Shown: piece after piece, positions 8,272 through 16,668 of the stretch
Position numbering within the stretch: position 1 is the first letter of the stretch
Layout: the number at the start of each line of letters is the position of its first letter
Program-made: the position numbers and the translations under genes
The notes under the pieces: generated by a model
Told to the model about the DNA's origin: nothing
The model's input: the letters and a program-made list of their open reading frames with translations, nothing else
Databases searched by the model: none
Assembly: GCA_030841105.1 (NCBI GenBank)
Contig: JAVEDE010000058.1
Span: 28,676 to 92,675, forward strand
Reading direction: 5' to 3'
Source of the DNA: Pyrinomonadaceae bacterium
GTDB taxonomy: Bacteria > Acidobacteriota > Blastocatellia > Pyrinomonadales > Pyrinomonadaceae
DNA: 64,000 bases

Positions 8272-8834
8272 GAGAGTTCTTTCAGGAGCCACGCGCGGGC
8301 GAGCGTCCAGTCGCGCCTGACCGTGCCGACCGAAACGTTCAACACCTCGGCGCTCTCCGCGTCGCTCAAGCCGCCGAAGTAGCGCAGCTCCACGATGCGG
8401 GCTTGCCGCGCGTCGAGTTCGGCGAGCGCCTTGAGCGCCTCGTCGAGCGCGACCATCTCCGCGCCCCTGTCGTCGGCCACGACGTAGGCCGCCTCGTCGA
8501 GTTCGACGTGTCGCGCCCCGCCCCCTCGCTTCTGGTAGCCGCGAGAACGCGCGAAGTCCACAAGTATGCGGCGCATCAACTCGGCCGAGACTGCGAAGAA
8601 GTGCGCGCGGTTCTGCCAGCGCACGTTCTGCGAGTCAACGAGCCGCAGGTACGCCTCGTTGACCAGCGCGGTGGTTTGGAGGGTGTGTCCCGCGCGCTCC
8701 CCGCTCATGTAACGGTGGGCGCGGCGGCGCAGCTCCGCGTAAACCATTGGGGTCAGCGCGGCGAGCGCGGACTCGTCGCCCTCGCCCCATGCAAGCAGCA
8801 GCCGTGTGATCTCTTGCGGAGAGTGCGTCGTCAT
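8247..8834 (-). CDS. ECF-type RNA polymerase sigma factor (Sigma70_ECF, kinase-linked group)
   Basis: 195 residues. Region 2 includes EAYLRLVDSQNVRWQNRAHFFA and LMRRILVDFARSRGYQKRGGG; region 4 includes ARIVELRYFGGLSDAESAEVLNVS and TVRRDWTLARAWL. This is the sigma group commonly encoded next to TPR Ser/Thr kinases in Acidobacteria, as here. I place the start at 8834 (MTTHSPQEITRLL); a longer frame would translate the 53-bp leader repeat. The last six residues, TVTSDE, and the stop are made by the H1 repeat arm, so the original C-terminus may have been replaced. Confidence 0.9.
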   Translation of the reverse strand: MTTHSPQEITRLLLAWGEGDESALAALTPMVYAELRRRAHRYMSGERAGHTLQTTALVNEAYLRLVDSQNVRWQNRAHFFAVSAELMRRILVDFARSRGYQKRGGGARHVELDEAAYVVADDRGAEMVALDEALKALAELDARQARIVELRYFGGLSDAESAEVLNVSVGTVRRDWTLARAWLLKELSKTVTSDE

Positions 8835-8854
8835 GCAAACCCGATGTGTGGGGT

Positions 8855-8907
8855 GAAAAATTTCTCTCGCCGCCGTTAGCGTTTTCGCATGCCGTTCCCG
8901 CCTTAAC
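8855..8907 (-). repeat. 53-bp repeated leader element, copy 2 (sigma gene leader)
   Basis: Gapless match (46 of 53) to 4261-4313. On the minus strand it ends about 20 bases before the sigma factor ATG, so it is the promoter/leader of that gene. It contains GGGAAC followed after 17 bases by CTAACG, loosely like an ECF -35/-10 pair; autoregulation is a guess. Confidence 0.7.
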
Positions 8908-9027
8908 TGTGGAGACGACATGAAGGGCGGCCGTTTGAAGGCGGCCGGATTATATCCCGTGTCGCCCGAACGCATCAACGCTGACCGACAGCGGCAAGAC
9001 CGCACGCCATCTGAAAGGAACAACAAG

Positions 9028-9540
9028 GTGAGGAAGCACATCTCAGTTGCACTCGTGTCCGTCGTCATCGCAGGTTTTTGTTATGGAACCGCCTCGGCGC
9101 AACAGCCCGGCAGCCCGAGGGGAGTGAAACCTAAAAAGCCGCAAACGACAACGACGTCATCGGCCGTAGCAACGCAGCCCGCGCGGCCGGGCGGGACGCA
9201 ACCCGCCGCGCGGCCTCGGCCGGGCACGCCCGCCGCTGCCCCGTCCCCCCAAGCTTCGGCGAAAGGCAACGCGACCGGCTTCAAAGAGGTCTCGAAGGAG
9301 AAGTTCAAGGAGATCTATTTCCGGCTCGGAGGAGGCAAGCGAGCGGGTTGGACGGCCGACTACTGGCAGGAGTTTTTTGAGGACAAGGTCAAGCCGGGCT
9401 GGAAATTTATGGTCGAAGAACCGAGGAGTCCCAAGCACGTCAGGATGTTTATCGTCACGGACGCCAAGGCCAAAGAGTATCGGCTGTTCTTCATGACCGA
9501 GGAGTCTGAAGAAGAGTCCGAATGGCCTGGGAAGCGATGA
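9028..9540 (+). CDS. Secreted Pro/Ala-rich protein, unknown function
   Basis: 170 residues from a GTG preceded by AAAGGAA. The signal peptide RKHISVALVSVVIAGFCYG ends at about residue 24 (TASA/QQ). Residues about 25-90 are Pro, Ala and Thr-rich and probably unstructured. The C-terminal about 80 residues are charged and globular (FKEVSKEKFKEIYFRLGGG, WTADYWQEFFEDKVKPGWK). The leader bases AAAGGAAC-AACAAG and the start RKH.VLLAL resemble the next gene, suggesting a common origin of the signal-peptide region. No family recognised. Confidence 0.75.
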   Translation: MRKHISVALVSVVIAGFCYGTASAQQPGSPRGVKPKKPQTTTTSSAVATQPARPGGTQPAARPRPGTPAAAPSPQASAKGNATGFKEVSKEKFKEIYFRLGGGKRAGWTADYWQEFFEDKVKPGWKFMVEEPRSPKHVRMFIVTDAKAKEYRLFFMTEESEEESEWPGKR

Positions 9541-9665
9541 GGACACGCGTCCCGCCCCGGAAGCATCCGACCGAACTCTGCAACGTGCCCGCGCGCGCGC
9601 TCGAACGCGCCGGAGCGTCAGGCCAAGCCCGCACTTATCTCTACTCGAAAGGAACTACAAGAAAA

Positions 9666-10865
9666 ATGAGGAAGCACGTCTTACTCGCACTCGCGTCCGC
9701 CGTCATCGCAGCCTTCTGCTGCCAGAGCGTCCCGGCGCAACTCCCCGGCGGCCTGAAGATTCCGAAACTGAGCAAGCCCAAGCCGACACCGACCCCGGCC
9801 GAGACAGCGCAGCCCGCGCCGTCGAATGAGACGCGGACGGCCGCACAGCCGTCGCCGTCCGCGGCGCCCCCACAGCCTACGGCGGGCGACACCACACTCA
9901 TCAACACTCGTATCCGGTTCTGGCCCGAAACGCTCACCTCCTACCAAGGGAACTATAACGATGTCTGGAGTTGGATACCCACGGTCAAGTTCACTACTCA
10001 GGGGCCGGGGCTGCCGAGCGGCGCGCACTACTACGTCGAGGTCGCGCAGCCCGGCGGCGCCCCTTGGGTGAAGCTCAAGTGCGTCGGCAACGCGGACGGG
10101 ACGGGTTACGACTGCGGCAACAGCAACGACCTGGAGAAGGAAGGCACGCTGGCGACCGGGGTCTTCCCCTTCACCGTCAAGATGCGCAACCCGCTCGATG
10201 GAACCGACAAGATGCTCTTCACCGGCAGGGCGAAGGTGGAGAAGGTGCTCACGAGCGGAAACATCCCCCCGACCAGCAAGCAGTTCGTCTACTACACCAA
10301 CCAGGATTGGAACCTGCCCATCGGGCAAGTTTATATCGCTAACGAACACCTCACCGTTAGGTTCTGGCTCCGCGGTGAGACCCCGGGGGTTGAAGCGCAT
10401 CTGTTCTACCGGGGGCAGGAGGTAGGCATCTTCGAGAAGTACGGCTATCAGTACGGCGCGTCCCGTTGCTCACCCGACATCGAGTACCGTCCCACGAGGG
10501 ACGCGGGCGCGGGGGCGCCGCAGGGGGCGAAGTGGGCGCGCATGAACTGTCCCTTTGAAACCATAAGAACCGAGCCGAATCCGAACAGCCCGGATTGGCA
10601 CATCATCAGCGCGAACCCCGGGGAGTACGAGGTCAAGGTGCTGCGTAACAAAAGGCTGACGCGCGTGCTCAAGTTCAGTATCGGCTCTGACGGCCATATC
10701 GTGGATAACGGCATCGCCTCCGGCAACGGCATGGCGGGGGACAACTTCATCTTCGTGCCCGTCCTGGTCGTCGGCGACCTGGACGGGGTGTGGGACAGGA
10801 ACGCGTGGAAGACCGACGCCTTCTACGGCCACGCGCTCAAAGGCTTCAACTGGCCGCCGCAGTAG
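9666..10865 (+). CDS. Secreted Pro/Ala-rich protein, paralogue A
   Basis: 399 residues from an ATG about 10 bases after AAAGGAAC. Signal peptide (RKHVLLALASAVIAAFCC), then LPGGLKIPKLSKPKPTPTP and a Pro/Ala-rich linker to about residue 75. The rest is a beta-rich globular region with paired motifs such as WVKLKCVGNADG, LATGVFPFTVKMRNPLDGTD, VEAHLFYRGQEVG and a C-terminal VWDRNAWKTDAFYGHALKGF. The next gene is a clear paralogue over its whole length. Function unknown; probably surface or periplasmic. Confidence 0.8.
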   Translation: MRKHVLLALASAVIAAFCCQSVPAQLPGGLKIPKLSKPKPTPTPAETAQPAPSNETRTAAQPSPSAAPPQPTAGDTTLINTRIRFWPETLTSYQGNYNDVWSWIPTVKFTTQGPGLPSGAHYYVEVAQPGGAPWVKLKCVGNADGTGYDCGNSNDLEKEGTLATGVFPFTVKMRNPLDGTDKMLFTGRAKVEKVLTSGNIPPTSKQFVYYTNQDWNLPIGQVYIANEHLTVRFWLRGETPGVEAHLFYRGQEVGIFEKYGYQYGASRCSPDIEYRPTRDAGAGAPQGAKWARMNCPFETIRTEPNPNSPDWHIISANPGEYEVKVLRNKRLTRVLKFSIGSDGHIVDNGIASGNGMAGDNFIFVPVLVVGDLDGVWDRNAWKTDAFYGHALKGFNWPPQ

Positions 10866-10934
10866 GAGGAGGCGCGCTTCGAGAACAATGTCACACCTCT
10901 CGCACGTCTTTTCAAAACACGAAGGAGCGTCAGA

Positions 10935-12173
10935 ATGAAAAAGCAGATGTTGGTCGTCGCCGCGTTGTTAATCTTGACCTGTCTCAGCCCGCAGGCGGCC
11001 TCTGCGCAGTTGCCCGGTGGCCTGAGGATTCCGAAAGTGAGTAAGCCGAAGCCTTCGCCGACGCCCGCGCCGACTGCGCCCGCGCCGACCGAGACCGCGC
11101 AGCCCGCCGCGCCGTCGAATCAGACGCGCCCCGCCGCACAGCCGCAACCGGCGAGTAGCGCGCCCGCGCAGCCTCAGGCAGCCGCCGGGTCGGGCGCACT
11201 GGCCGTCTTGAAAAATCTGGTCTCGGTGACCGCCAGAACGGTCACGTCCTACAAGGGAGACGGCAGCACGTATAGCTGGACGCCCGTCATCAAGTTCAAC
11301 ACCAGCGGGCCGATGCCGCGCGGCGCGCAATACTATGCCACGGTCTCGCTCCCCAATGGCTCTCCCTGGGTCGAGATGGACTGCAAGTGGGTGGATGGCT
11401 CGCAGAGCAACTACTTTCAGTGCGGCGGCCCGGACTTCCCGGAGGATAAAGGCACGACGGCGACGGGCGTCTTCCCCTTCGCCATCAAGCTGCGGAACGA
11501 GCTTCAGGGAACAGACCAGACGCTCTTCACCGGCAAGGTCAAGATCGAGAAAGCGCCGGGCGACAACGGCACGCCCGCCGAGCGCGCCAAAAAATCCTTC
11601 TTCTTCCCCAACATGGATTGGGCATTACCCGTCGGTTACGTCTACTACAGCCCCGCGGACAACCAACTCTACACAGCGTTCTGGGTGCGCGGCGGCACTT
11701 ACGACGTAGAGCCGCACTTGTTCTATCAGGGTAAAGAGATAGGCTTGCAGGGAAAGCCGAGTTGCAATTCCAACATAGAGGTCGGGGATGCGTACATACG
11801 CTCGGTCAAGCCCGCCCCTTTATGGAAGTTCGTCGAGTGCAGGATGTCCACCTCCGTTATGATCAGGGACAAGGGAGAGAAGTTCGGCATCCCCATCCAC
11901 TACCTGACGTCGAATCCCGGCGACTACGAGATCAAGGTGCTATGGAATGAAGATCTGTCGCGCTCGATCAAGTTCAACGTCGGCGCGGGCGGCGATTTCA
12001 ACGGCGGCGTCCCGCTGCTCTACAAGGTGCGGGAGTTGGACGGGGAGCGGCTGCCCGGCGTCATCGTGCCCGTCCAGATCGTCGGCACGCAGGACGGGAC
12101 GTGGAACAAAAACGCCTGGAAGACAGACGCCTTCTACGGCAACCCGCCGCAGGGCTTCACGCCCGCGCCTTAA
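10935..12173 (+). CDS. Secreted Pro/Ala-rich protein, paralogue B
   Basis: 412 residues, ATG after GAAGGAG. Same plan as the preceding gene: signal peptide, LPGGLRIPKVSKPKPSPTP, long Pro/Ala linker, then the beta-rich domain with TATGVFPFAIKLRNELQGTD, VEPHLFYQGKEIG and the ending TWNKNAWKTDAFYGNPPQGF. The two copies lie 69 bases apart in the same orientation, so they arose by tandem duplication and have diverged considerably. No known family. Confidence 0.8.
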   Translation: MKKQMLVVAALLILTCLSPQAASAQLPGGLRIPKVSKPKPSPTPAPTAPAPTETAQPAAPSNQTRPAAQPQPASSAPAQPQAAAGSGALAVLKNLVSVTARTVTSYKGDGSTYSWTPVIKFNTSGPMPRGAQYYATVSLPNGSPWVEMDCKWVDGSQSNYFQCGGPDFPEDKGTTATGVFPFAIKLRNELQGTDQTLFTGKVKIEKAPGDNGTPAERAKKSFFFPNMDWALPVGYVYYSPADNQLYTAFWVRGGTYDVEPHLFYQGKEIGLQGKPSCNSNIEVGDAYIRSVKPAPLWKFVECRMSTSVMIRDKGEKFGIPIHYLTSNPGDYEIKVLWNEDLSRSIKFNVGAGGDFNGGVPLLYKVRELDGERLPGVIVPVQIVGTQDGTWNKNAWKTDAFYGNPPQGFTPAP

Positions 12174-12185
12174 GGCTCATTCAAC

Positions 12186-12285
12186 GGTAGTGTTGCAAAA
12201 AATATTTTAGCCACAATTACTAGAGGCTGGAAGGTAGATATGACCTCAATATAAGGTGTGGTCAGAGATTTTTTGCAACACTACC
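12186..12285. mobile_element. 100-bp MITE-like element, copy 1
   Basis: Perfect terminal inverted repeats GGTAGTGTTGCA...TGCAACACTACC enclose an AT-rich core. The element is exactly 100 bp, as is its relative at 33342-33441, with which it shares both ends and much of the right half (CCTC.ATAT...GTGT.GTC). The ends resemble IS6-family termini (IS26 starts GGCACTGTTGCAAA). No 8-bp target duplication is visible, and it lies 12 bases past the stop of the preceding gene. Confidence 0.75.
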
Positions 12286-12439
12286 AGATACGGTCTCGCT
12301 TATCGGTCAGGAGCGTGGAAGTGGCACGCGTTCTGCTTGAACCCTCGTAGTTAACGATTATTCGCATCGAAACCGCACACGAATCAGGCTTTTTACGAGT
12401 TACGGTGTGCCAGAGCCGTTCATCCAGCAAGGGGTGTCT

Positions 12440-12682
12440 ATGTTTATCTCAAGCGGTCTGTCCGTCCTGCCGGTTGTGTCCTTCTTGCTGCTCGTCGCCG
12501 TCTTAATATTTTCACGCAAACGAAAATTTTTCGGTCAATTGCCCGGCGATATTCGCTATGAGGGTCGGCGCACGCGCGTCTATGCTCCGCTGGCGTCTAG
12601 GCTCTGCTGTCTCCGGTCTAGAGTTTGGCACTCTACCTGCTCAACGCGATTTTCAAGGCGTCTCTCAATCGTTAACAGGTGA
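12440..12682 (+). pseudogene. DUF2905 family membrane protein gene, probably frameshifted
   Basis: The start (MFISSGLSVLPVVSFLL) and FGQLPGDIRYEGRRTRVYAPLAS are typical of this small two-helix membrane family. The expected second hydrophobic helix is not in this frame: the translation continues as Cys/Arg-rich nonsense. LALYLLNAIFKASLNR and a stop appear in another frame at about 12622-12676, separated by in-frame stops. A small insertion or rearrangement near 12600-12620 would explain it. Sequencing error is possible. Confidence 0.65.
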
Positions 12683-12716
12683 AGCAGACGTTAAAACAAG
12701 GAAAGGGGTCAGTTTT

Positions 12717-13871
12717 ATGCTTGCAATGAATTTTCGTGGGCCTCTGCGGGTTCGCATCGATCATAAACCCATGCCGGAGATACAGCATCCGCAGGATGCT
12801 ATCGTCCGGGTCACGCGCTCTTGTATCTGCGGCTCCGACCTGCATTTATACAACGGGTCTGTGCCGGATACGCGTGTGGGGATGACGTTCGGCCACGAGG
12901 TCACAGGCGTGGTGGAAGAACTCGGCGCGGGGGTGGGTAACCTGAAGATTGGCGATCAAGTCCTCGTGCCTTTCAATATCGCCTGCGGCAAGTGTGTCTT
13001 CTGCCAGCAGGAACTTTACGGTAATTGTCATGAGTCCAATTCTCAGGCCACGGCGGTCGGCGGCATCTTCGGCTATTCGCATACCGGGGGCGGTTACGAC
13101 GGTGGACAGGCGGAATACGTCCGCGTGCCTTACGCTGATGTGGGGCCGACGGTCATTCCCGAAGGCATGGATCCGGACGATGCCGTGATGCTCACAGACG
13201 TGGTGCCGACGGGCTATCAGGCCGCCGAGATGGGCGGCATTCAACCCGGCGACACGGTCGTGGTTTTCGGAGCCGGCCCTGTCGGGATCATGGCGGCCAG
13301 ATGCGCGTGGCTCTTCGGCGCGGGTCGGGTCATCGTGATCGATCATGTGGATTACCGTCTGGAGTTTGTGAAGAACTATGCCCCTTGCGAAGCCTATAAC
13401 TTCAAGTCGCTGGGAGACGTGGTGGTGTTCCTCAAACGCACTACCGACTGGATGGGGGCGGACGTGTGTATTGATGCCGTGGGCGCGGAAGCCGCAGGCC
13501 GTGTGATGCAGACCATACTCGGCAGAAAACTGCTGATGCAGGGCGGGTCTGCCACCGCGCTGCACTGGGCGATCAACTCTGTGAAGAAGGGCGGCATTGT
13601 CTCCATCGTCGGCGTCTACGGCCCGATTGACACGCTCGTCCCGATTGGCAACGTGGTGAACAAGGGCTTAACTCTCCGTGGGAATCAAGCATCTGTGAAG
13701 CGCCTGTTGCCGCGACTGATCGAGCATGTGCAGAACGGCATCCTCGATCCGAAAGCGCTGATCACACACCGCATCCCGCTTGAGGAAGTGTCGGATGCAT
13801 ATCGTATTTTTTCGGCGAAACTCGATAACTGCATCAAGCCAGTGCTCATCCCGCCGTCGGCCAGAAGCTAG
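12717..13871 (+). CDS. Zinc-dependent alcohol dehydrogenase (formaldehyde-dehydrogenase-like MDR)
   Basis: 384 residues; ATG after GGAAAGGGGTC. Medium-chain dehydrogenase with catalytic zinc ligands C38 (CGSD) and H60-E61 (FGHE) and the full structural-zinc set C90, C93, C96 and C104. The nucleotide-binding VVVFGAGPVG is followed by VIVIDHVDYR, so NAD is more likely than NADP. Closest in character to the glutathione-independent formaldehyde/threonine dehydrogenase group; substrate not determinable from sequence. It lies about 900 bases upstream of the PQQ alcohol dehydrogenase operon, which makes an aldehyde substrate plausible. A longer upstream frame is rejected because it would translate the broken DUF2905 gene. 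Confidence 0.88.
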   Translation: MLAMNFRGPLRVRIDHKPMPEIQHPQDAIVRVTRSCICGSDLHLYNGSVPDTRVGMTFGHEVTGVVEELGAGVGNLKIGDQVLVPFNIACGKCVFCQQELYGNCHESNSQATAVGGIFGYSHTGGGYDGGQAEYVRVPYADVGPTVIPEGMDPDDAVMLTDVVPTGYQAAEMGGIQPGDTVVVFGAGPVGIMAARCAWLFGAGRVIVIDHVDYRLEFVKNYAPCEAYNFKSLGDVVVFLKRTTDWMGADVCIDAVGAEAAGRVMQTILGRKLLMQGGSATALHWAINSVKKGGIVSIVGVYGPIDTLVPIGNVVNKGLTLRGNQASVKRLLPRLIEHVQNGILDPKALITHRIPLEEVSDAYRIFSAKLDNCIKPVLIPPSARS

Positions 13872-13884
13872 AAAGGAAATTGTC

Positions 13885-14430
13885 ATGGAAAATACAGCTA
13901 TCGAAAATACAGTTCAGGACACTTCACAGATCAAGGGGTGGGGCGTGGACTCCGACACGGAAAACGACCCGACCTACCCGATGAAGCACCGCAACAACGG
14001 GGAGCACGCGGGCTACAGTTGGGAGCGTCCGCCGCAGCAGCAGACCGACGTGGAGATACTGCACTCCAACGAGCGGCCAAACGTCTCAGCCGTATTCGGG
14101 ACTTCGACGCCGCCCGCCGGACTGAGCGGCATGATCCGCCGCTACGCTTTCAAATATAGCGAAAGCAGCTACGGACACTGGCTGCCGCTGATGCTGGCCG
14201 ACCGTGTGGGCGTGGTGGAAGGCTACCTGGAAGACTTCTCGCGCGGCCACGTCCCCAACGTCTTCGCAGAGCGGGGCTGGAAGGCGGAGTGGAAACACAA
14301 CCGCACAAGTTTGGTGAAGCGCGTTCTCGTCGGCGCGGTCGTCGCCACCGCCGCCGTCGCCTACCTGCGTAGCGGAAGCGATGATTCTTCAGCCAAGAAA
14401 GAACGCCGTCCCAGACGCGCTCGACGCTGA
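13885..14430 (+). CDS. Conserved protein accompanying the zinc dehydrogenase
   Basis: 181 residues from an ATG 13 bases after the dehydrogenase stop, with GAAAGGAAA upstream, so probably one operon. Notable segments are IKGWGVDSDTENDPTYPMKHR, ERPPQQQTDVEILHSNERPN, SAVFGTSTPPAGLSGMIRRYAFKYSE and LPLMLADRVGVVEGYLEDFSRGH. A transmembrane stretch (RVLVGAVVATAAVAYL) and a very basic tail close it. The strongly patterned motifs suggest a real conserved family that I cannot name; a membrane partner of the dehydrogenase is a guess. Confidence 0.75.
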   Translation: MENTAIENTVQDTSQIKGWGVDSDTENDPTYPMKHRNNGEHAGYSWERPPQQQTDVEILHSNERPNVSAVFGTSTPPAGLSGMIRRYAFKYSESSYGHWLPLMLADRVGVVEGYLEDFSRGHVPNVFAERGWKAEWKHNRTSLVKRVLVGAVVATAAVAYLRSGSDDSSAKKERRPRRARR

Positions 14431-14481
14431 TCTTCGCCGCGCACACATGGAGGGCGACGGCCTTCCCCACGGAAGGATTAA

Positions 14482-14520
14482 GAGGCGCAGGAGGTGAATG
14501 AGAGTCACCTCCTGCGCCTC
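14482..14520. terminator. Strong 16-bp stem hairpin after the dehydrogenase operon
   Basis: GAGGCGCAGGAGGTGA (14482-14497) pairs perfectly with TCACCTCCTGCGCCTC (14505-14520) over a 7-base loop. It lies 51 bases after the preceding stop. No long U tract follows on the plus strand, so termination is likely but not typical. Confidence 0.6.
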
Positions 14521-14784
14521 AGCTATGAACAATTTGCGTGTCTGACTGCGGACTGAGTTAGCCTTTAGACTTTCGCTAAAACTTTCCCTGTGAGCCGGCC
14601 ACGAACATTCGTTAAGTGCTCCTCTTCGTGTTGAAGAGCGCGCCGGAATTACGTCACCGGTTCATCGTGTCCCGGCGTACGATTGCGTACAGAGGTGAGC
14701 AGTTCTTCTTCGTTATAGTTGCCCGGTCTTCCGGCAATTTATCGTTCCCCCAGAAGTAGGTCTTCGTCTATTCAAGGAGACTTA

Positions 14785-16668
14785 ATGAACCAACTCTGGC
14801 GATCAACGTCTTCGCTATCGCTACGTGTTCTTCTCTCCATACTGATTCTTTGTAGTCTCTCCCTCTCTCTCACCTCCTGTTCGCGTAATCCTGATCGTTC
14901 ACGCAGCGTCCAAACGGCGCAGCCCGCCACGCAAATTTCACAGGCCGGACAAATCGCCGTGCCGCCGTTCGCCAACGTGGCCGAAGACGGGCAGTGGACG
15001 ATGCCCGCGAAGGACTACGCGAGTACGCGCTACAGCGGACTCGACCAGATCAACACGCAGAACGTGCGCAACCTGAAAGTGGCCTGGACGTTTTCGACGG
15101 GTGTGAACCGGGGGCAGGAGGCCGCGCCCATCGTCGCGGGCGACACGATGTACGTCGTCTCGCCCTACCCGAACATTCTCTACGCGCTCGATCTCACGCG
15201 TCCGGGCGCGACGAAGTGGAAGTATGAACCGCAACCGGCGGCGGCCGCGCAGGGCGTCGCCTGTTGCGATGTCGTCAACCGCGGCGCGGTCTTTTCCAAC
15301 GGCAAAATTTTCTACAACACGCTCGACAATTACACCGTCGCCGTTGACGCCGCGACGGGCAAGGAACTCTGGAAGACCAAACTCGGCGAGATCAATCGCG
15401 GCGAGACGATGACGATGGCTCCGCTCGTCGTCCGCGACAAAGTTCTCGTCGGAAATTCCGGCGGCGAGTTCGGCGTGCGCGGTTGGATCACGGCGGTTGA
15501 TGCTGCGAGCGGAAAGATCGCCTGGCGCGCTTACAACACGGGGCCGGACAGAGACGTGCTCATCGGCGCGAACTTCCGCCCCTTCTACGCGATGGATCGC
15601 GGCACCGATCTGGGCGTCGCGACGTGGCCGCCCGACGCTTGGAAGATCGGCGGCGGAACGGTGTGGGGCTGGATTTCCTACGACCCCGAACTCAATCTCA
15701 TCTATCACGGCACGGGCAACCCCGGCCCCTGGAATCCCGATCAGCGTCCCGGCGACAACAAGTGGACATCCGGTATCTTCGCGCGCAACCCCGACACGGG
15801 CGAAGCGTATTGGTACTATCAATGGTCGCCGCATGATCTGTTCGATCACGACGGCATCAACGAACAAATCCTGCTCGACATGAACGTGAACGGGCAGCCG
15901 CGCAAGGTGCTCGTCCGCCCCGAACGCACCGGCTACGTCTATGTCCTCGACCGCACGACGGGCGAAGTGCTCTCGGCCACGCCCTTTGTCCATATCACTT
16001 CGACGAAGGGCGTTGACTTGCAGAGCGGGCGACTCATCCCCAACGAAGAGAAGACGCCCGTGATGGGCAAAGTCATACGCGACATTTGCCCGCCCGCGCC
16101 CGGCGGCAAAGACTGGAATCCTTCGGCCTTTAGCCCTCGCACGGGTCTCATCTACATCCCGCACAACAATCTCTGCATGGACTTTGAAGGCGTCGAAGCG
16201 AACTACATCGCGGGCACGCCTTACGTCGGCGCGAACGTGAAGATGTACGCGGGGCCGGGCGGGCACAGGGGCGAGTTCACGGCTTGGGATGCGGTCACGG
16301 CGCGAGCGGTGTGGAAACTCAAAGAGAAATTTCCGCTGTGGAGCGGCGCGGCGGTGACGGCGGGCGACGTGGTCTTCTACGGCACGATGGACGGCTACTT
16401 CAAAGCCCTCGACGCGCGCAGCGGCGAACTTCTCTGGCAGTTCAAAGTTGATTCGGGAATCATCAGCCAGCCCGTGACGTATCGCGCACCGGACGGCAAA
16501 CAGTACGTCGCGGTGCTGTCGGGCGTCGGCGGGTGGGCGGGAGCAATCGTCGCGGGCGATCTCGACCCACGCGATCAAAGCGCGGCGCTCGGCTTCGTCG
16601 GCGCGATGTCGGACTTGCCGGAGCACACGACGAAGGGAGGGACGCTCTATGTCTTCTCGCTCCCTTAA
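14785..16668 (+). CDS. PQQ-dependent alcohol dehydrogenase, lanthanide (XoxF/ExaF-like) type
   Basis: 627 residues, ATG after AAGGAGA. The N-terminus is a lipoprotein-like signal (LSLTSC), so it acts outside the cytoplasmic membrane. Eight-bladed quinoprotein repeats are visible (LKVAWTFSTGV, LYALDLTRPG, GKELWKTKLG). The vicinal disulfide C160-C161 (ACCDVVNRG) that packs on PQQ is present. The catalytic Asp354 lies in FDHDG with Asp356 two residues on, the Asp-x-Asp pattern that marks lanthanide rather than calcium enzymes. Substrate (methanol, ethanol or another alcohol) is not fixed by sequence. It opens a long operon with its own cytochrome, binding protein and terminal oxidase. No PQQ synthesis genes are in the window. 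Confidence 0.9.
   Translation: MNQLWRSTSSLSLRVLLSILILCSLSLSLTSCSRNPDRSRSVQTAQPATQISQAGQIAVPPFANVAEDGQWTMPAKDYASTRYSGLDQINTQNVRNLKVAWTFSTGVNRGQEAAPIVAGDTMYVVSPYPNILYALDLTRPGATKWKYEPQPAAAAQGVACCDVVNRGAVFSNGKIFYNTLDNYTVAVDAATGKELWKTKLGEINRGETMTMAPLVVRDKVLVGNSGGEFGVRGWITAVDAASGKIAWRAYNTGPDRDVLIGANFRPFYAMDRGTDLGVATWPPDAWKIGGGTVWGWISYDPELNLIYHGTGNPGPWNPDQRPGDNKWTSGIFARNPDTGEAYWYYQWSPHDLFDHDGINEQILLDMNVNGQPRKVLVRPERTGYVYVLDRTTGEVLSATPFVHITSTKGVDLQSGRLIPNEEKTPVMGKVIRDICPPAPGGKDWNPSAFSPRTGLIYIPHNNLCMDFEGVEANYIAGTPYVGANVKMYAGPGGHRGEFTAWDAVTARAVWKLKEKFPLWSGAAVTAGDVVFYGTMDGYFKALDARSGELLWQFKVDSGIISQPVTYRAPDGKQYVAVLSGVGGWAGAIVAGDLDPRDQSAALGFVGAMSDLPEHTTKGGTLYVFSLP

Noticed and set aside
14938..16626. Open frame of 562 codons on the minus strand
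   Set aside because: It lies exactly antisense to the PQQ dehydrogenase, has Arg/Val/His-rich low-complexity translation and no ribosome site. High GC keeps antisense frames open.
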